Below, piece after piece: positions 35,301 to 47,203 of a stretch of 64,000 nucleotides of DNA (within the stretch, counting starts at the first letter, position 1; each line of letters opens with the position of its first letter). The position numbers and the translations under genes are program-made. The notes beneath the pieces are model-generated. The model saw only the letters and a program-made list of their open reading frames with translations, did no database searches and was not told the origin of the DNA. This DNA is from Asterochloris sp. CNOR1 (lineage: Eukaryota; Chlorophyta; Trebouxiophyceae; Trebouxiales; Trebouxiaceae). The stretch covers positions 1,488,001 through 1,552,000 of the forward strand of contig OZ017746.1 in the NCBI GenBank assembly GCA_963969365.1. The letters are read 5' to 3'.

Positions 35301-38300
35301 TGCCTGTGATCCTCCAGTGCCTGCCGCCCCTCCTCAGCCTGTTCTTGCAGGGCATGCAGCTCTGCAGGAGACAAACCAGAGGGTTACCATATGACCTGCC
35401 TTACCTGGCACTTGCAGGCTTTCATACGGGCTGAAAGCTGTCTAGGGGCCATGAAGTCCAGGCATTGACAGCATGGTGGGATGTTGCAAAGCTGCCTCTG
35501 GAGAGACATTGGTGCATGATCAACCTAAGCTTTTTGCCAAAGGTGCACAATTGACCAAGGCTGCTTTGCAGAGGTGCACGAGGAAGCAGGGGAGCGCGAC
35601 ATTTGCCTACAAGCCCTGACAATGCCTTATCACGCTTCTAGCTGTTGTTGCCAATCAGCCTGAACCAACGGTCAACTGTGCTACCCCTCGCAGCATCGAG
35701 CGATACGGGTGAATGACAGTCACCATGTTGCAGAAGTTTCCACGGCTTGCATGCCCTTGCTGTCACGGGCACAGATTATAGGAGTGCACAAGGCAATGCA
35801 CTGAGTGCAGCAAGACCATGGAGAGCTCACCATGCCACAGATGAACAGCAATATGTAAGGCAGTGCACTGGGACAACAACAAAGCAGAGGGCTGCGCAGC
35901 CCCGCATAAGGGCTGATCTGACCTGCGGCACTCCCCTTGGCTGTGACAGCAGCCTGCTGCCGCTTAAGAGTAACAAGCCTCTGCTGCATCTTCCTCTGCT
36001 GTGCGCCTGTCTCGTTCAGCCTCAACTGTGCCTGCAGCAATGTCACACGCAGTGCAATACACACCCGATGGGGGCCTCGCATCAGCATCTACCGCTGACT
36101 GCTGGATTCAGGGTCTACCATGATGGGCTGTCTGTTTTGTGCTGCGAGCACTCATCTGCCAGATCATGCAATACTAACTGCGCAGCATGCTGATGAACTG
36201 CAGCATTTATGGGCGGAGCTTCCGTCACCTGTTCAAGTTGCTGTGCAGTGTCCTGGTGCTGCGCCTGAGCCTTGATCAGGCTACGCAGCTGCCCATGGGA
36301 CTTGAGTAGGTCTTCAATGTCATACTGCAGTTGCGCGCTCTTCTCAGCAGCTCCGTCTCTCACTGCCACAGCGTCAGCAATCCTGCAGCAACAGCCTGCA
36401 GGTTCATAATACTCGTGCTGCTGCACACTGCTTATGTAGGTCTCATGGCATGCAGAGACACTGGATGAACAGTGCTGTACTGCAGCCTGCGACAGAGCCA
36501 GTAGGTGGAAGGCCAGGCTCAGGTAGATTCCCTCACCTCTTTGAGAGCTCACAGGAGTGGCGGCCAGCGGCAGCCAGCTGGCTGGCCGCGTCAGCTGCAC
36601 GCTGTTGAGCAGAAGTCTGCAGTCCAACATGAGATGTGCTATGTGACAAGCTATGCAGCAGTGCTACTGCCTACAGCAGCTTGCCCACCTTACGATGACT
36701 GATGTTGGCATGGTTCATCTGAAAGTTGTGCAGCTCAGCTAGTGCCTGGGCTCTGCGCTGGCCACAATGAGTGACAGCATCCTGTTGTGCGTGTGCCTAA
36801 GAGCAGCCAACAAACAGCAGTCAGCTGCCTGCTGGCACAGTGTGTCAACAAGAAAGGTTACATGTGCAAGCAGCAAGTGACACTGGATGATGTTGGCTGC
36901 CTGCATTCCCAAAAGAGGAGTGAGCCTCCAGGTGATCGTTGCCTCTGCTTGCAGCAGGCCGAACTTGCTGTCATGGTGCTTGTCATGCTGCCAACCTGCT
37001 GTGGGCACTCAGGTGCCTGCTGGCAGTCACTGAGGATGCTGCCTGCAGGCAATGCCGTGGTTACATGCAGCATGCAGCACAGGCACAGCAGGCTCTTTGT
37101 GAGGCTTGCCGCATGACAATGACTCATGCCGGATAACTCCAGCCAATCAGTGGCGCTCAATGTCCAGTAGAGCTTGCCTGAGCTGCAGCGCCCTCCAGCT
37201 CCTTCTGAGACAGGGCAACTCTGTTTTTCAGCTCAAGAATTTGCTGCCCCTCACTTCTCGATGTCTGGACATCGGTAGGGAGGCAGGGCTGGCCTGCATG
37301 GCGGCAATTTCTTCCGCTTGTTGCATTCAAACAGCAGCCTCTGTTCTGTGAGATGTCTGGGCTTCACCTGGAGGCAGCACATTACAAGGAAGCTTGTGCA
37401 GGCGCTGCCTGTGCGACGTACTGCCCTGGGCAATGACCTCGCCATCTGCTTTGAAAAGCTCTCCCTGCAGCACTTCATTGCCATAATCAGGGCCAAGGAG
37501 CAACGCAGTGACTGCTTGTGGAGTGCCTGCAGCAAGTCACCTGCACTGAATGGCTAACTCTGCCGCAGTCATTACTCTGATTGGCCCCTGCCCCCAGCAT
37601 TCATGGACAATCACTGGGGCTGAGGCAAGCCGCAGGCTGCAGTGGAAGAGTTTATGAAACAGCTGACCCGTACAGCATGGCTGCAGGCAGCGGGCAAGTC
37701 ATGTACCCACCTGCATGGTAACAATGTTGCGCCGTGCAAAGTTTGAGCCAACCCTGGCATCCTGCATCACAATCTGGCCGGCAGCTGCAGAAAAGCACAC
37801 ATCTTGCTGGCAGCAGCATTCCGCACATGACAAGAAAGGAACAGAATTAGTCAGCATAAACAAGGAAGGTCAGATAAGGAGGGGGTGCAGGGAACCTCAG
37901 AAGCAAGCTGGTGCCAGAGGGTGGCAGATGGCATTCACGATTCACATCAACTACCACTACCTTCACGACTCTTGCACAGGTACCAGCCCTGCAGCATCTG
38001 GTGCAGCAGAGGCTGAACCTCCCGATCATGGCATTCTACAAATGCGATCAGGGCCTGAGCGTGCTGGTCTGCATCCAGCAAGGGGGCTTTGCTGTCCCTG
38101 CAGCATAGGTGAACAGTCTCTGGCGATGGAAACATAACAAAGCCGCAGGTGCACATGCACATGCTGGGCCAAGTCAAGGTGTAAGACGGCCCAGCAGTAG
38201 GAGGGCGCACAGCTTGACATAACAAGGCAGCTGCAGGGTGCAGTTGCGGATGTTGATCACAAGCATGTGCAGGGGCAGCACACGCAGTATACTCTGCCAG

Positions 38301-41300
38301 AGGGCTGGTGGCTCACCTGCCTGTCCACAGCTCATCCAAGATCTTGCAGGTCACCACGTTCACTCGGTTGGCTGTGCAATAGTCAATCACTTGGTGGGCA
38401 GTGGCCCTGTTGGAGACCACTAAGCAGGTGTCCTGCAGTGCCCAAGGAGGTTGCTGTCTTTCAGACAACAGCTTCAGCAGGGGTCCCACCTTTTGTAACC
38501 AAGCTGGATGTTGCAGCTGTAAGGTCAGAATGTGCGAGTTCTAGGCCCTTGAAGATCCTGCTCACTAAAAGCAACCTCTGCAGCAGTGCCCAAGTACACG
38601 GCCTGAGGAAAGAGGAAGCCCGGGGCACCCACCTTGTTGCACATGTTGCCAATCGCAGCATCACTGGCATCCAGAATGCATTGGCCTGTGGCCAACCCAC
38701 TCAGCCACTCACCAGGTTGCACATATCGCTGAGCACCGCATTGACAGCCATGAGAGCGCTGTGGGATGACACCCTGGCCGCGCTATCCAAACGGCCATGC
38801 AAGGTGCCAGCCAGCTGGCCCTGCGCGCTCATACTGTGCAGGGCCTGCACTGCCTCATCCAGTTTGCTGGCTCTACCTGCCTGGAGTCTGTTGGCGTCCT
38901 GGCAGGCCTGCAGCTGTTCCTCCAGCGCTCGAGTGTTCACCTGCAGCATTGGCTTGCTTGCGGTCCACTGGACCAAAAGCCAATGGGTGCTCATCTGAGT
39001 CTGTCAGACAGCACTGCTGTTCTGCCCGTGCCGCAAGCTCAGAGCTGCTTCAACAGTGCCACAAAGGGGGCAGGTCCTCTGGCACACACTCAAGCACACT
39101 AACCCTGCCACAGCAGCACGCTTTTCTAGTGTCCTAGGAAGACATCTGGCTCAGGAAACCAAAAGGCAAGAATCCGCAGTGAGCGCCTTGGCCTGCCAGC
39201 GTCACATTGCTTGGCAGGCATACGAGCCCGCACTGAGGTACTTTAGAGAGGGTGAGTACACCTTAAGCTGCTGCTCATGCTGTAGAAGTTCCCGATGGCG
39301 CAGGGCAGCAGCAGCGAACGCTTGCTGTGCCTGTCCAGCTGCTCTGTGCGAATCCTGGAGTTGGCGTTGCTGAGTCGCCTCCTGCAGTGGCAGTCAGAAG
39401 TGAAGGCCAACTCTTGGCTCTTCATTAATTTCGCCGAGACAAAACTCCGGCCTGTTCTTCCTCGCCCCAACGAAAGCGAATGCCCCAACGAGGGCTGGCA
39501 AGACAAACTGGCTGCACACACCTGCTCCTCTTCTGCCTCAGCAGCCTGCCTAGCTGACACCTCTGCTGCAGCGAGCTTGCTTATGCGCACTTCAACCTCC
39601 ATGAGCTCCTTGTTGATGGCGTCCATAGCATTTTGGGCATCCCTGCCTGCCTGCTGGGTGCTCTGCAGGGCCTCCTGCACAGCAAAAGAAAAGCAGAAGT
39701 CAGGAATCATGCGCAGGGATCATAACGCAGGCCCAAGAAAGGAAGCAAACCTCTTTGCAGACCCTTTATGCAGCACCGAATGGAGGCTGTGGAGACAAGC
39801 AGCTGCAGCATGCTGCCTCACAGGTCATGCATAGTGCAGGAACACAAATCTGGGTGAACACTTGCCAAGGTGGAGACCATCTCAGGCTCTGCATGTGCTT
39901 GTGAGACAGATAGCAGGGTGCTGCCAGGGTGAGGTGCAGAGCAGAGTGAAAATGACAATGGTTCAATTCAGATGGCTCAACGCTTGCTACGGCTACCACA
40001 TGGCTACAGAGGGTCGCAGGTGGCTGCTTGCCTGGAGCTTCTGAGCATCGTGAAGAGCGTGCCGGTGAGCTGAATCCTGCAACGACTGGCACTGCTGCGC
40101 ATGCGCTTGGCAAGCAGCTTGCTTTGACGCTTCGAGCAGCTCAACCTGCTCCTGTGCAGAGCTGGCAGCCTGCCTGCACAGCAGGACCAGTTTTGTATGA
40201 CCTACAAGCCGGAGATGATATTGCATGGCGTCGTGCAGGGGCCAGAACGCCCAATCAAAGAGCTGGAAGCTGGCTATGGACAGGCTGGGTGCTGCAAGCG
40301 ACCCACAACGAGTCATGTGTGGGGCTCACCTGAGTTGCTCCTGATGCTTAGTGAAGGACTCAAGCTCCTGGGATCGGCACTGCTCGACCTGCTTGGCCTT
40401 CCTGGCAGCAGCCTGAGCAGCTTTGATGCGGGATTGCAGCCTTGCCAGCGACACCTCACAAGTCTGCGCCTGCAGGTGCAGCGCAAACGCATGTCGCAGC
40501 CAACAACAGCATGACAGCGGGCTCAGCGCAGAGTGTGCAAGCCTGCACCGCTGACCCCTTGCAGGAATGCAACCAAGCTTTCTGACACATTGCAGTAGCC
40601 AGAAAGACTGCTGCAGCCTCAGCCTTGCCTCCTCATCTGCCTTCCTGATGCTGTCTTGGATGTCAGTCGAGCACCGCTCTGTTTCTTCTGTTGCCTTGAT
40701 CGCATCAGCCTGCTGCCTGCTGAGCAGGCGGACTTTGCTGCGCTTGGATGTCAGCTCCCTGTCCCTGCACTTCAGCTGCCAGCCGGCGCACAGGGGGACA
40801 ATGTAAGAAACAGCAGGGATTCTGTGCAAAATTGATCACTCCATACTGCAGCTGACAACATGGTTGTGCGATTATGCAGGTTACAGACAGATCTTGAGTC
40901 AGCTGACAGCAGATGGACTGTGCAGGGGAGAGAGGCCCTCACAATGCAGCAGACGGCAGTGGTCCTGTCATAGTATAGAGCTCCCACATGCTAATTTGAC
41001 TGTGGAGCGCTCTCACTGTGGACCACTCTCATGGGCAGTCGAACCTCGAACATAGACCGCCACAGGTCAGTAGAACCCTTAGCAATGGCGAAGACTCTGA
41101 GTGCAACTGCACCGTATGCACACCTCTGCCTGCTTGGTCTGCAGTGCAATCTGCTGCTGCAGCAGGACCATACGCTTTTTAGCAAGGAAGCTCGCTTGGT
41201 GGGCCTGCCACTGCCTCCATGTGGCAACAGCTGGTGCCAGGTCATTCCTTTGATCCTGCAGGCTGCAGGGACCACCAGAAAAGATGTGTCACTCCCCGCC

Positions 41301-42624
41301 AAGCTCTTGACACAGCTGCTGTCTTGTGCAAATGCAGCCTCAGGCCTGACACATGGAGGCCAGGCTAGATATTCGTGAAGTGCAACTGAGTTGGCTAGCA
41401 ACATTAGCCTTGCAGCATGCCAAGAGCTGTGCCATTCAGCATTATGTTGTTCTGCCACAGCATGCTCAGGAGCTTGCGACCTCAGCAAAGAGGCACCTGT
41501 CCACCTCCTCCAGCAGGATGCTGCAGGCTTCGCTGTTTTGCGTCAGCTTCACTTTGAGGTCTGCTATCGTGTGCCTGATGGTCTCAGTCCCAATCAAGCT
41601 CTCGAGACGGTGCATGAGCTCCACGGGCTGCAGCACTGCCACCGCCTGGCGGCTCTGTGTCACAATGAATCTGCAGGTATGACAGTCATCGCACTGGGGA
41701 GCAGCAGTCTGGCTGGCTCACAAATTGCTGGCTGTCTTGCCTGCATGTGCGCTGCACCCATCGCAGCACCTGAAACATCTCTCACCGATCAAGAGCCAAG
41801 ACAGAGATGCCCAAGTGTTCCTCAAGCTGGTGCCTAAGCTCTGCCTGCAGCACATGTCTGCCAGCCTCCACGCTTGTGGACAAGACGAGCCATTGGCCTG
41901 GAGTGGCAACTCCAGAGATCGTGTCACCTGATCCACACTGGCCAGCTGCTGGGCTGACGGCGCCTGCCACAGATAATGGCTCCTGTGCTTGCTGAGGGTG
42001 CGTTGCAGGACTGCAGTCTCACTACGGCCATCAGCTGAACACACCTGGAAAGTCACAGTCACCTGCAAGGAGCACCTTGCCCAGGTTGCTCTGTTTCCAG
42101 GGAAAACAAGCAAATCTGAGCCAAGCCCCGCACCTTGGCTTGTTTCTTCAAGCTGTCTAGCCCTTCACTGATGAGCGACTCAAGGCTGACGGCTGTCAGC
42201 ATCCTGCTGGAGCCTCCAAGTGCAAACGCGAGAGCCTCACCCTGTGCAAGCGGCAGGGCATTATGAAGTTGCTGCAGGAGCTCAGCAATGGCTGCGCTTC
42301 TCAGCAATGGCTGCGCTTCTCAGCTGCCACAGAGGTCTTTACTGAGCACATACAGCCATGAGGCACTATGCCTGTGGCCCTGCTGATGCATTATGCCATG
42401 GCCAAGCTCACCACCACGGACTTGCCCGCACCATTGGCACCCACAATGCATGTGAACTGCTGCAGGCCATCCAGCATCACAGGCTGCGTGTAGCTCTTGA
42501 AGCCTGCAGCGATGGGATCACTCCTATGCTCGCCCATTACAGTCTCACGGATCAAGTTGATTAGAGACCCACCTTCAATGCGGATGGTTGCCAGTCTGAC
42601 TTTCGCAAGAGGCCTGGCAGGCAT
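32383..42624 (-). CDS. divergent SMC-family chromosome ATPase
   Basis: A 29-exon gene for a protein of about 1,300 aa. The N-terminus reads LATIRIEGFKSYTQPVML and then Walker A IVGANGAGKSVV. A D-loop-like RFIVTQSRQAVAVLQP and LESLIGTETI follow, SMC1/SMC4-like. Long Gln/Ala coiled coils surround a hinge with LHGRLDSAARVSSHSALM, VIDYCTANRVNVVT and QGELFKADGEVIAQG. The C-terminal head has RYKEFTAAMCQVNIHLSGIY, signature LLSGGQQAVATLALSFALQ, Walker B FYFFDEIDQALD and VVSHKPQLYEKALSLLGIY. Main exons on the minus strand run 42573-42624, 42412-42503, 42134-42241 ... 32760-32892, 32383-32589. Three introns have GC donors (40628, 40031, 37177). The exon 17/18 join near 37370-37264 is unresolved. FDEIDQALD is SMC3-like while the tail is SMC1-like, so the subfamily is left open. 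Confidence 0.85.
38630..38666 (-). repeat. decayed copy of the 3' end and donor of an SMC hinge exon
   Basis: ACCTTGTTGCACATGTTGCC resembles ACCAGGTTGCACATATCGCT at 38711. On the minus strand both read as ...MCN followed by GTG. The copy lies about 80 bp into the downstream intron. Confidence 0.6.
42282..42319. repeat. two perfect 19-bp tandem repeats in an SMC intron
   Basis: TCAGCAATGGCTGCGCTTC occurs at 42282-42300 and again at 42301-42319, in the intron between exons 2 and 3. Confidence 0.9.
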
Positions 42625-42859
42625 CGCAGCCAGCTACTTTGAATGCATTGCTTCGAAGCTGATTGATTTAGGTCAGAATGGGCGCGAAGGCCTTCGATGT
42701 CTGTATTTGTTGCCCTGGACCAGCACTTCTAAATTGCAGGCACTGCTGGAGCCGTATGTTGGGATCTGCCGGCCTATACTCTGCATCTGCCACCAGAGAG
42801 GCTGTCACTGTGCATCGAGACTTCTCGTGAAACAGCCAGCTGGTCTGCAGGCTCAGCTG
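42625..42859. promoter_or_regulatory. bidirectional 5' region of the SMC and MYB genes
   Basis: 235 bp between divergent starts. No TATA element is obvious and the CTGGTCA/TGACCAG pair is absent; CTGGACCAG occurs near 42715-42723. No ORF is supported. Confidence 0.35.
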
Positions 42860-45800
42860 ATGGGCAAGATCGACCGCAGCAACGATCCTCAGAGGTGGAC
42901 GTGCTCCCTTCTCATGTTTGTCACTGAACCTGACCATCAGAGGCAATTTTGAGCAGACCAGCAGCAGGCTGCACTTTGCTATTTGCAGGAGAGTGTCTGG
43001 AAAGCCAGTTCGCAGGAGCAGCATTGGGGGCTGGACACCTGAGCAAGTATGGGTGCCAAAATCAAGCCGCTTGCCATATGAAGTACTGTGTGCTCCGTTC
43101 CTCAGTTTGCCTCAGCACTGGAGTGACTGAGCCTTCCTGCAGGATGCTGTGTTGCGTGCTGCTGTGGAGAAACATGGTGGCAAGAACTGGAAGGCCATAG
43201 GTGCGCTGAGGTGACCTCATCTGTGGGACGGCAATGACAGGCCTCAGCTGAAGGGCTTTCCTGTGCTGTGCAGCCAAGCACTTTTCAGACAGGACAGATG
43301 TGCAGTGCCTGCATCGCTGGCAGAAGGTTCTGAACCCAGAGGTGGTCAAGGGGTCCTGGACGCCAGAGGTGCGCTGATTGCTTGACATGTGGCATCTGGC
43401 AGTGTCCTGCAGCTTGCTCTCAAGGGTCAGATGCTGCCCCCTTTTCCAGCTCCCATGCAGCTGGCGCTCGGCCAAATGTGGCTTTGATGGCTTATGTACC
43501 ACTGTACCTGCAGGAGGATGAGACGCTGGCTGCGCTTGTCAAGCAGCATGGCTCCAAGTGGGCAGATGTTGCTGCCCTGATGCCTGGCCGCATTGGGAAA
43601 CAGTGCAGGGAGCGGTGAGCCTGCAGCTTTGGGGTGCACTTGCTTGTGCTAACTTTTCGGGCTGCACTCGGAAGCAGTGCAGGGCAGGACAAGCCAACAC
43701 TGGCAGGGTGCAATGAGATTGAGCTGACATGCCACGCCACACCAGGGAGCAGCACAGGGGAGAGGTAGCCTCCAGCTGTTGTTACATGTGCAAGGCTGCC
43801 ACCTGGGGGCCACCTTCACAGACACAGTGCTGCAGGTGGATGAACCACCTTGACCCAACCATCAAGCGTGAAGGTTGGTCTGCGGAGGAAGACAGGAAGC
43901 TGATTCAGAAGCAACAAGAGCTGGGCAACCAGTGGGCAAAGATAGCCCAGAGCCTGCCTGGCAGAACAGATAACGCCATCAAGAATCGCTGGTGAGCTGC
44001 AGAGGGGTTTGTGCTATCCTGAATGAAGGTCCCTCACAAAAGTATTCATTTCTCATTGACTGGCTGGTGCACGTTGCTGCCCGCATGTGTTGCGCCTGTT
44101 GGCCTCAGATGATTAGAGCTGGCATGGCTGGCAGGTGTCACTGTCTGCTGCAGGAACAGTGCCCTGAAGCAGAAAGCAGGCAGCGGAAGGAGCCAAGCGG
44201 GGGCACGAAGGGCAGCCCAGAGCAAGAAGCGGAAGCGCAGAGACCGCTCAGAAGATGAGGCCTCAGACGTGAGCTGGCCTGCAACATTGCATGGGTAGCA
44301 TTCAGCATGTGGCATGCAAGGTGCACACTGTGTATTCATAGGCAGCGCCAATCCATGTCATGTACAGCCACTCAAGGTTGACGTCCTGTATGCACAAGCA
44401 GTGCTAAGGTATCTGGTGCCTTGCTGCAGTCAGCCAGCGAGGCTGAGGAGCCGCGGGCCAGCTGGCCTAGCACAGAGGGCACACCAGGACAGTCCAGCAC
44501 GCCTGACGACTCCTGCACCCCAGGGCAGTCCAGCCCGGAGGACCACCCAGCAGGCGGCGTCAGCAACAGGCGGTGGCAAGTGAGCCGCTGCAGTCGCGGC
44601 CGCATCGCTGCAGCTCTGGGAGAGGCCACCAAAGAAGAGGTTGCAGGCAAGTCCCTGACCGATGCTGAGTCAGCAGCTGTGGCAGTGTAAGCTTTGCAGC
44701 AGGCCTTCTGGTTACGGCTGCCGCACTGCATCATTTCATCCCTATGCTTGCAGGGCCTGTGTATTCAGGGGTCAGCAGGACAGCTCTCGGGGAAGGTTGC
44801 CAGCTGACAGCAGGGCAGCCCAGCTGCAGAGAGCCACTCTCGCCTCCTGACAGCAGTCTGCTGTGCAAGCGGTCTGCCAGGGCTTCAGCTCGCAAGTCCC
44901 GCAAACTGTCCTCAGAAGAGCAGGCAGGAGCAGGTAATTGGCACATGGCAGGCCCCTTTGCCAAATGCGTCATTCGCCATCTGGTTGCCTGTGGTCCTGC
45001 TGGGTGGACTTGCTGAGCTTGAGTGCCCCAAAGCACCAGCTGCATTTCTTTGGTCCAGCCAGTCCTTGATGCAGATCTGATACTTGATATGGTGCCTCTC
45101 CATCACTGCTCTGTTTCAGAATGATGCAGACCAGCCCTGCCTGGGTGCAGGTGGCCCATTCAGCGGCGGCATCAGCCCTCCTCCCCCTCTGTTCAAGCAG
45201 CCTCCATCTGGGCAGCCAGTCCACTCCCTGAAGACCATCTGGCAGGGAACAGCATCTGCGGCCCCTGCCACCAATGGCCCACCGGGCAGCTCCTGCCACC
45301 CACCCTTCAGCGCCAGCAGCACAGCCAGTACGATCAGCAGCGAGTACATGCAGGGTGTCGCTGATGCAGACATGGGCTTGCTGGGTAGCTCCCCACTGCA
45401 GCCAGGCACCCTGCTCTCCCCACCTGCTGTGCTGCGTCTGCTGGACCAGCAGCTTGCCTCCAGGCAGCAAGGCCAGCAGCAGTGGGTCATGCCTGGCCAG
45501 CCTGATGCTGGGGCAGACCATGGCATGGCCTTTAAGCAGGTCAGCGAGCAGCAGTGGGCCATGCCTGGCCAGCCAGATGGTAGAGCAGGCAATGACATGG
45601 GCAGGAGGTGCGCCCCTGCAGAAGGAGCCAGCTTGTCTGGAGGGGTGCGGGAGTTGCTCCAGCAGAACTTCGCTGGCAGCTGGTTGTCAGACGGCGAGCA
45701 GCTGCTGAGGCAGGCCTCAGAGGTGTGCCTGCAGCAGCAGCTGGCGGCTGGGCCCCTGCAGCAGATGAACCTTCTGCAGATGCCCGCCTGGCCGCAGCAT

Positions 45801-47064
45801 GCTTTGGCCCACCCAGGAGTGCCCACACCCCAGTGCGAGGCACCACCGCAGGCACTCCTGCTGGCCAGGTTATATGCCGCCAGGCAAGCAGCAGCACTGG
45901 AGGCAGCAACCCTGGAAGCCGCCCAGGGTCAGCAGTATGCGGCTAGGCAGGCGGCAGCGCAGGAAGCAGCAAGAGAGGAGCTTGCCTCAGGCCATGGCCC
46001 GGAGGCCGCAGCAATGCAGGCCGCACAAAGCCACGGCCTAGAGGTGGCAGCTCTGAATGCTCCCGCATGCCATGGCCTGGAGCTGCCAGGCATGGTCTCT
46101 GCAGCTCTGTCAGCGGGATTGCAAGCCACAGAGCTGCCGGCAGATGCTCTGCCCCAGACTGCAGTGCAGCCTGCTGGCCTGGCGGATGAGCCACAGAACC
46201 TGGTCAGCCTCCAGCCTGCTGCCAAGGAGGCATCTGTCTCGGCCAGCAGCAGCCAGCAGGCGGCACTCCAAGCGTTTGGTAGGACGCCAGATTCTCACCA
46301 GCGCCAGATGCCTGCCCTGGAGGTTGCCCAGCTGAACCTGGGCAGCAGCTGTCCTGACAGCACGGGACGCTCTCTCAGCATTGTCCAGCTGGCACAGCAG
46401 CTGATGACGTCCCCCCAGGTAGGCCCAATTGCATTGTTTCTTGTTGGCCAGCTTCCCGTTGTGCACCATACTCAGAACTGAGAAGCTCTGCCTATGATTC
46501 CTGGGTCAGCTGCATACAGCAGCTAAGATGATCATTTCCAGACTGAATGTCCTCATTGTGGCTTTCTGCAAGGCAGCCGCAGCAAGGCCACTGAAGGCTC
46601 CTGCAGCTTGAGCCTTGTGACTGCAACATGAGCTATGCAGATCAAACACCTTGTGAACCTGCAGACACAGGACCTGACGGCACTGCTGCGTAGTGCAGCA
46701 GCAGACCCCTCACGAAGCGGCAGCGCGAAGAAAGATCATTCTGAAGGTCCGTACTGTACTGAAAAATTGACAGCAAAGGGGGGGCACAGGATGTATACTT
46801 CATTGCAGACAACAGCCAGGGAGTTCATTGATGGGTACCGCTGCTGTTGACAAAGCGGGCTAGCAAAGGCAGTATTATGGAACGCGCGTCACACGACTGT
46901 TTGCAGGCATGCAGGACGGCATCACAAAGTTGTCATGGACTGCAGGAACATATCATCACCTCAGCGCTGCCAAGGTCAACCTGATGAGCGTTTTCAGCAA
47001 ACAGCCCCTGTCTGCCGCTGCGCTGCGCTCCCAAGCCCAAAACATTCGCAAAGCCTTTGCCTGA
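42860..47064 (+). CDS. R1R2R3 MYB transcription factor (MYB3R type)
   Basis: Three-repeat MYB, the class that controls G2/M genes in plants and algae. Exons: 42860-42894, 42989-43046, 43143-43200, 43274-43368, 43514-43614, 43836-43991, 44154-44268, 44430-44646, 44754-44933, 45130-46418, 46641-46746 and 46907-47064. They sum to 2568 nt, or 855 aa. R1 is GWTPEQ...[17 protein letters not shown]2 is GSWTPEEDETL...[13 protein letters not shown], and R3 is [11 protein letters not shown]...[20 protein letters not shown] basic KKRKRRDR stretch follows as a likely nuclear signal. The 429-codon exon is Gln/Ala-rich with a duplicated MPGQPD unit. The intron after 44646 has a GC donor (AG|GCAAGT). Without the last splice the frame would instead stop at 46850. 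Confidence 0.9.
43659..43684 (+). repeat. decayed copy of the 3' end of MYB exon 5
   Basis: GCTGCACTCGGAAGCAGTGC (43661) resembles GCCGCATTGGGAAACAGTGC (43588) at the end of the R2 exon. The copy lies about 73 bp into the following intron. Confidence 0.65.
45474..45580 (+). repeat. imperfect duplicated unit within the MYB activation-like region
   Basis: Two units, near 45474-45507 and 45546-45580, each encode QQW(V/A)MPGQPD and are separated by 72 bp. A run of ARQAA and EAA repeats follows at about 45870-45985. Confidence 0.8.
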
Positions 47065-47203
47065 AGACCCTGCACAGCCCTGCCTGTCTGACATATACAT
47101 GTAGCTAGTTCCCTCCCTTTCCCCCTTCTTGCCACACTGTCGTGCCACTCCCATTCTTGTTTCCTGCCCAACATTTCATGCTGACTGATGTGACTGAATT
47201 TGC

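Noticed and set aside
45116-45826. Minus-strand frame of 236 codons
   Set aside because: Antisense of the Gln/Ala-rich MYB exon; Cys/Trp-rich composition typical of a shadow frame.
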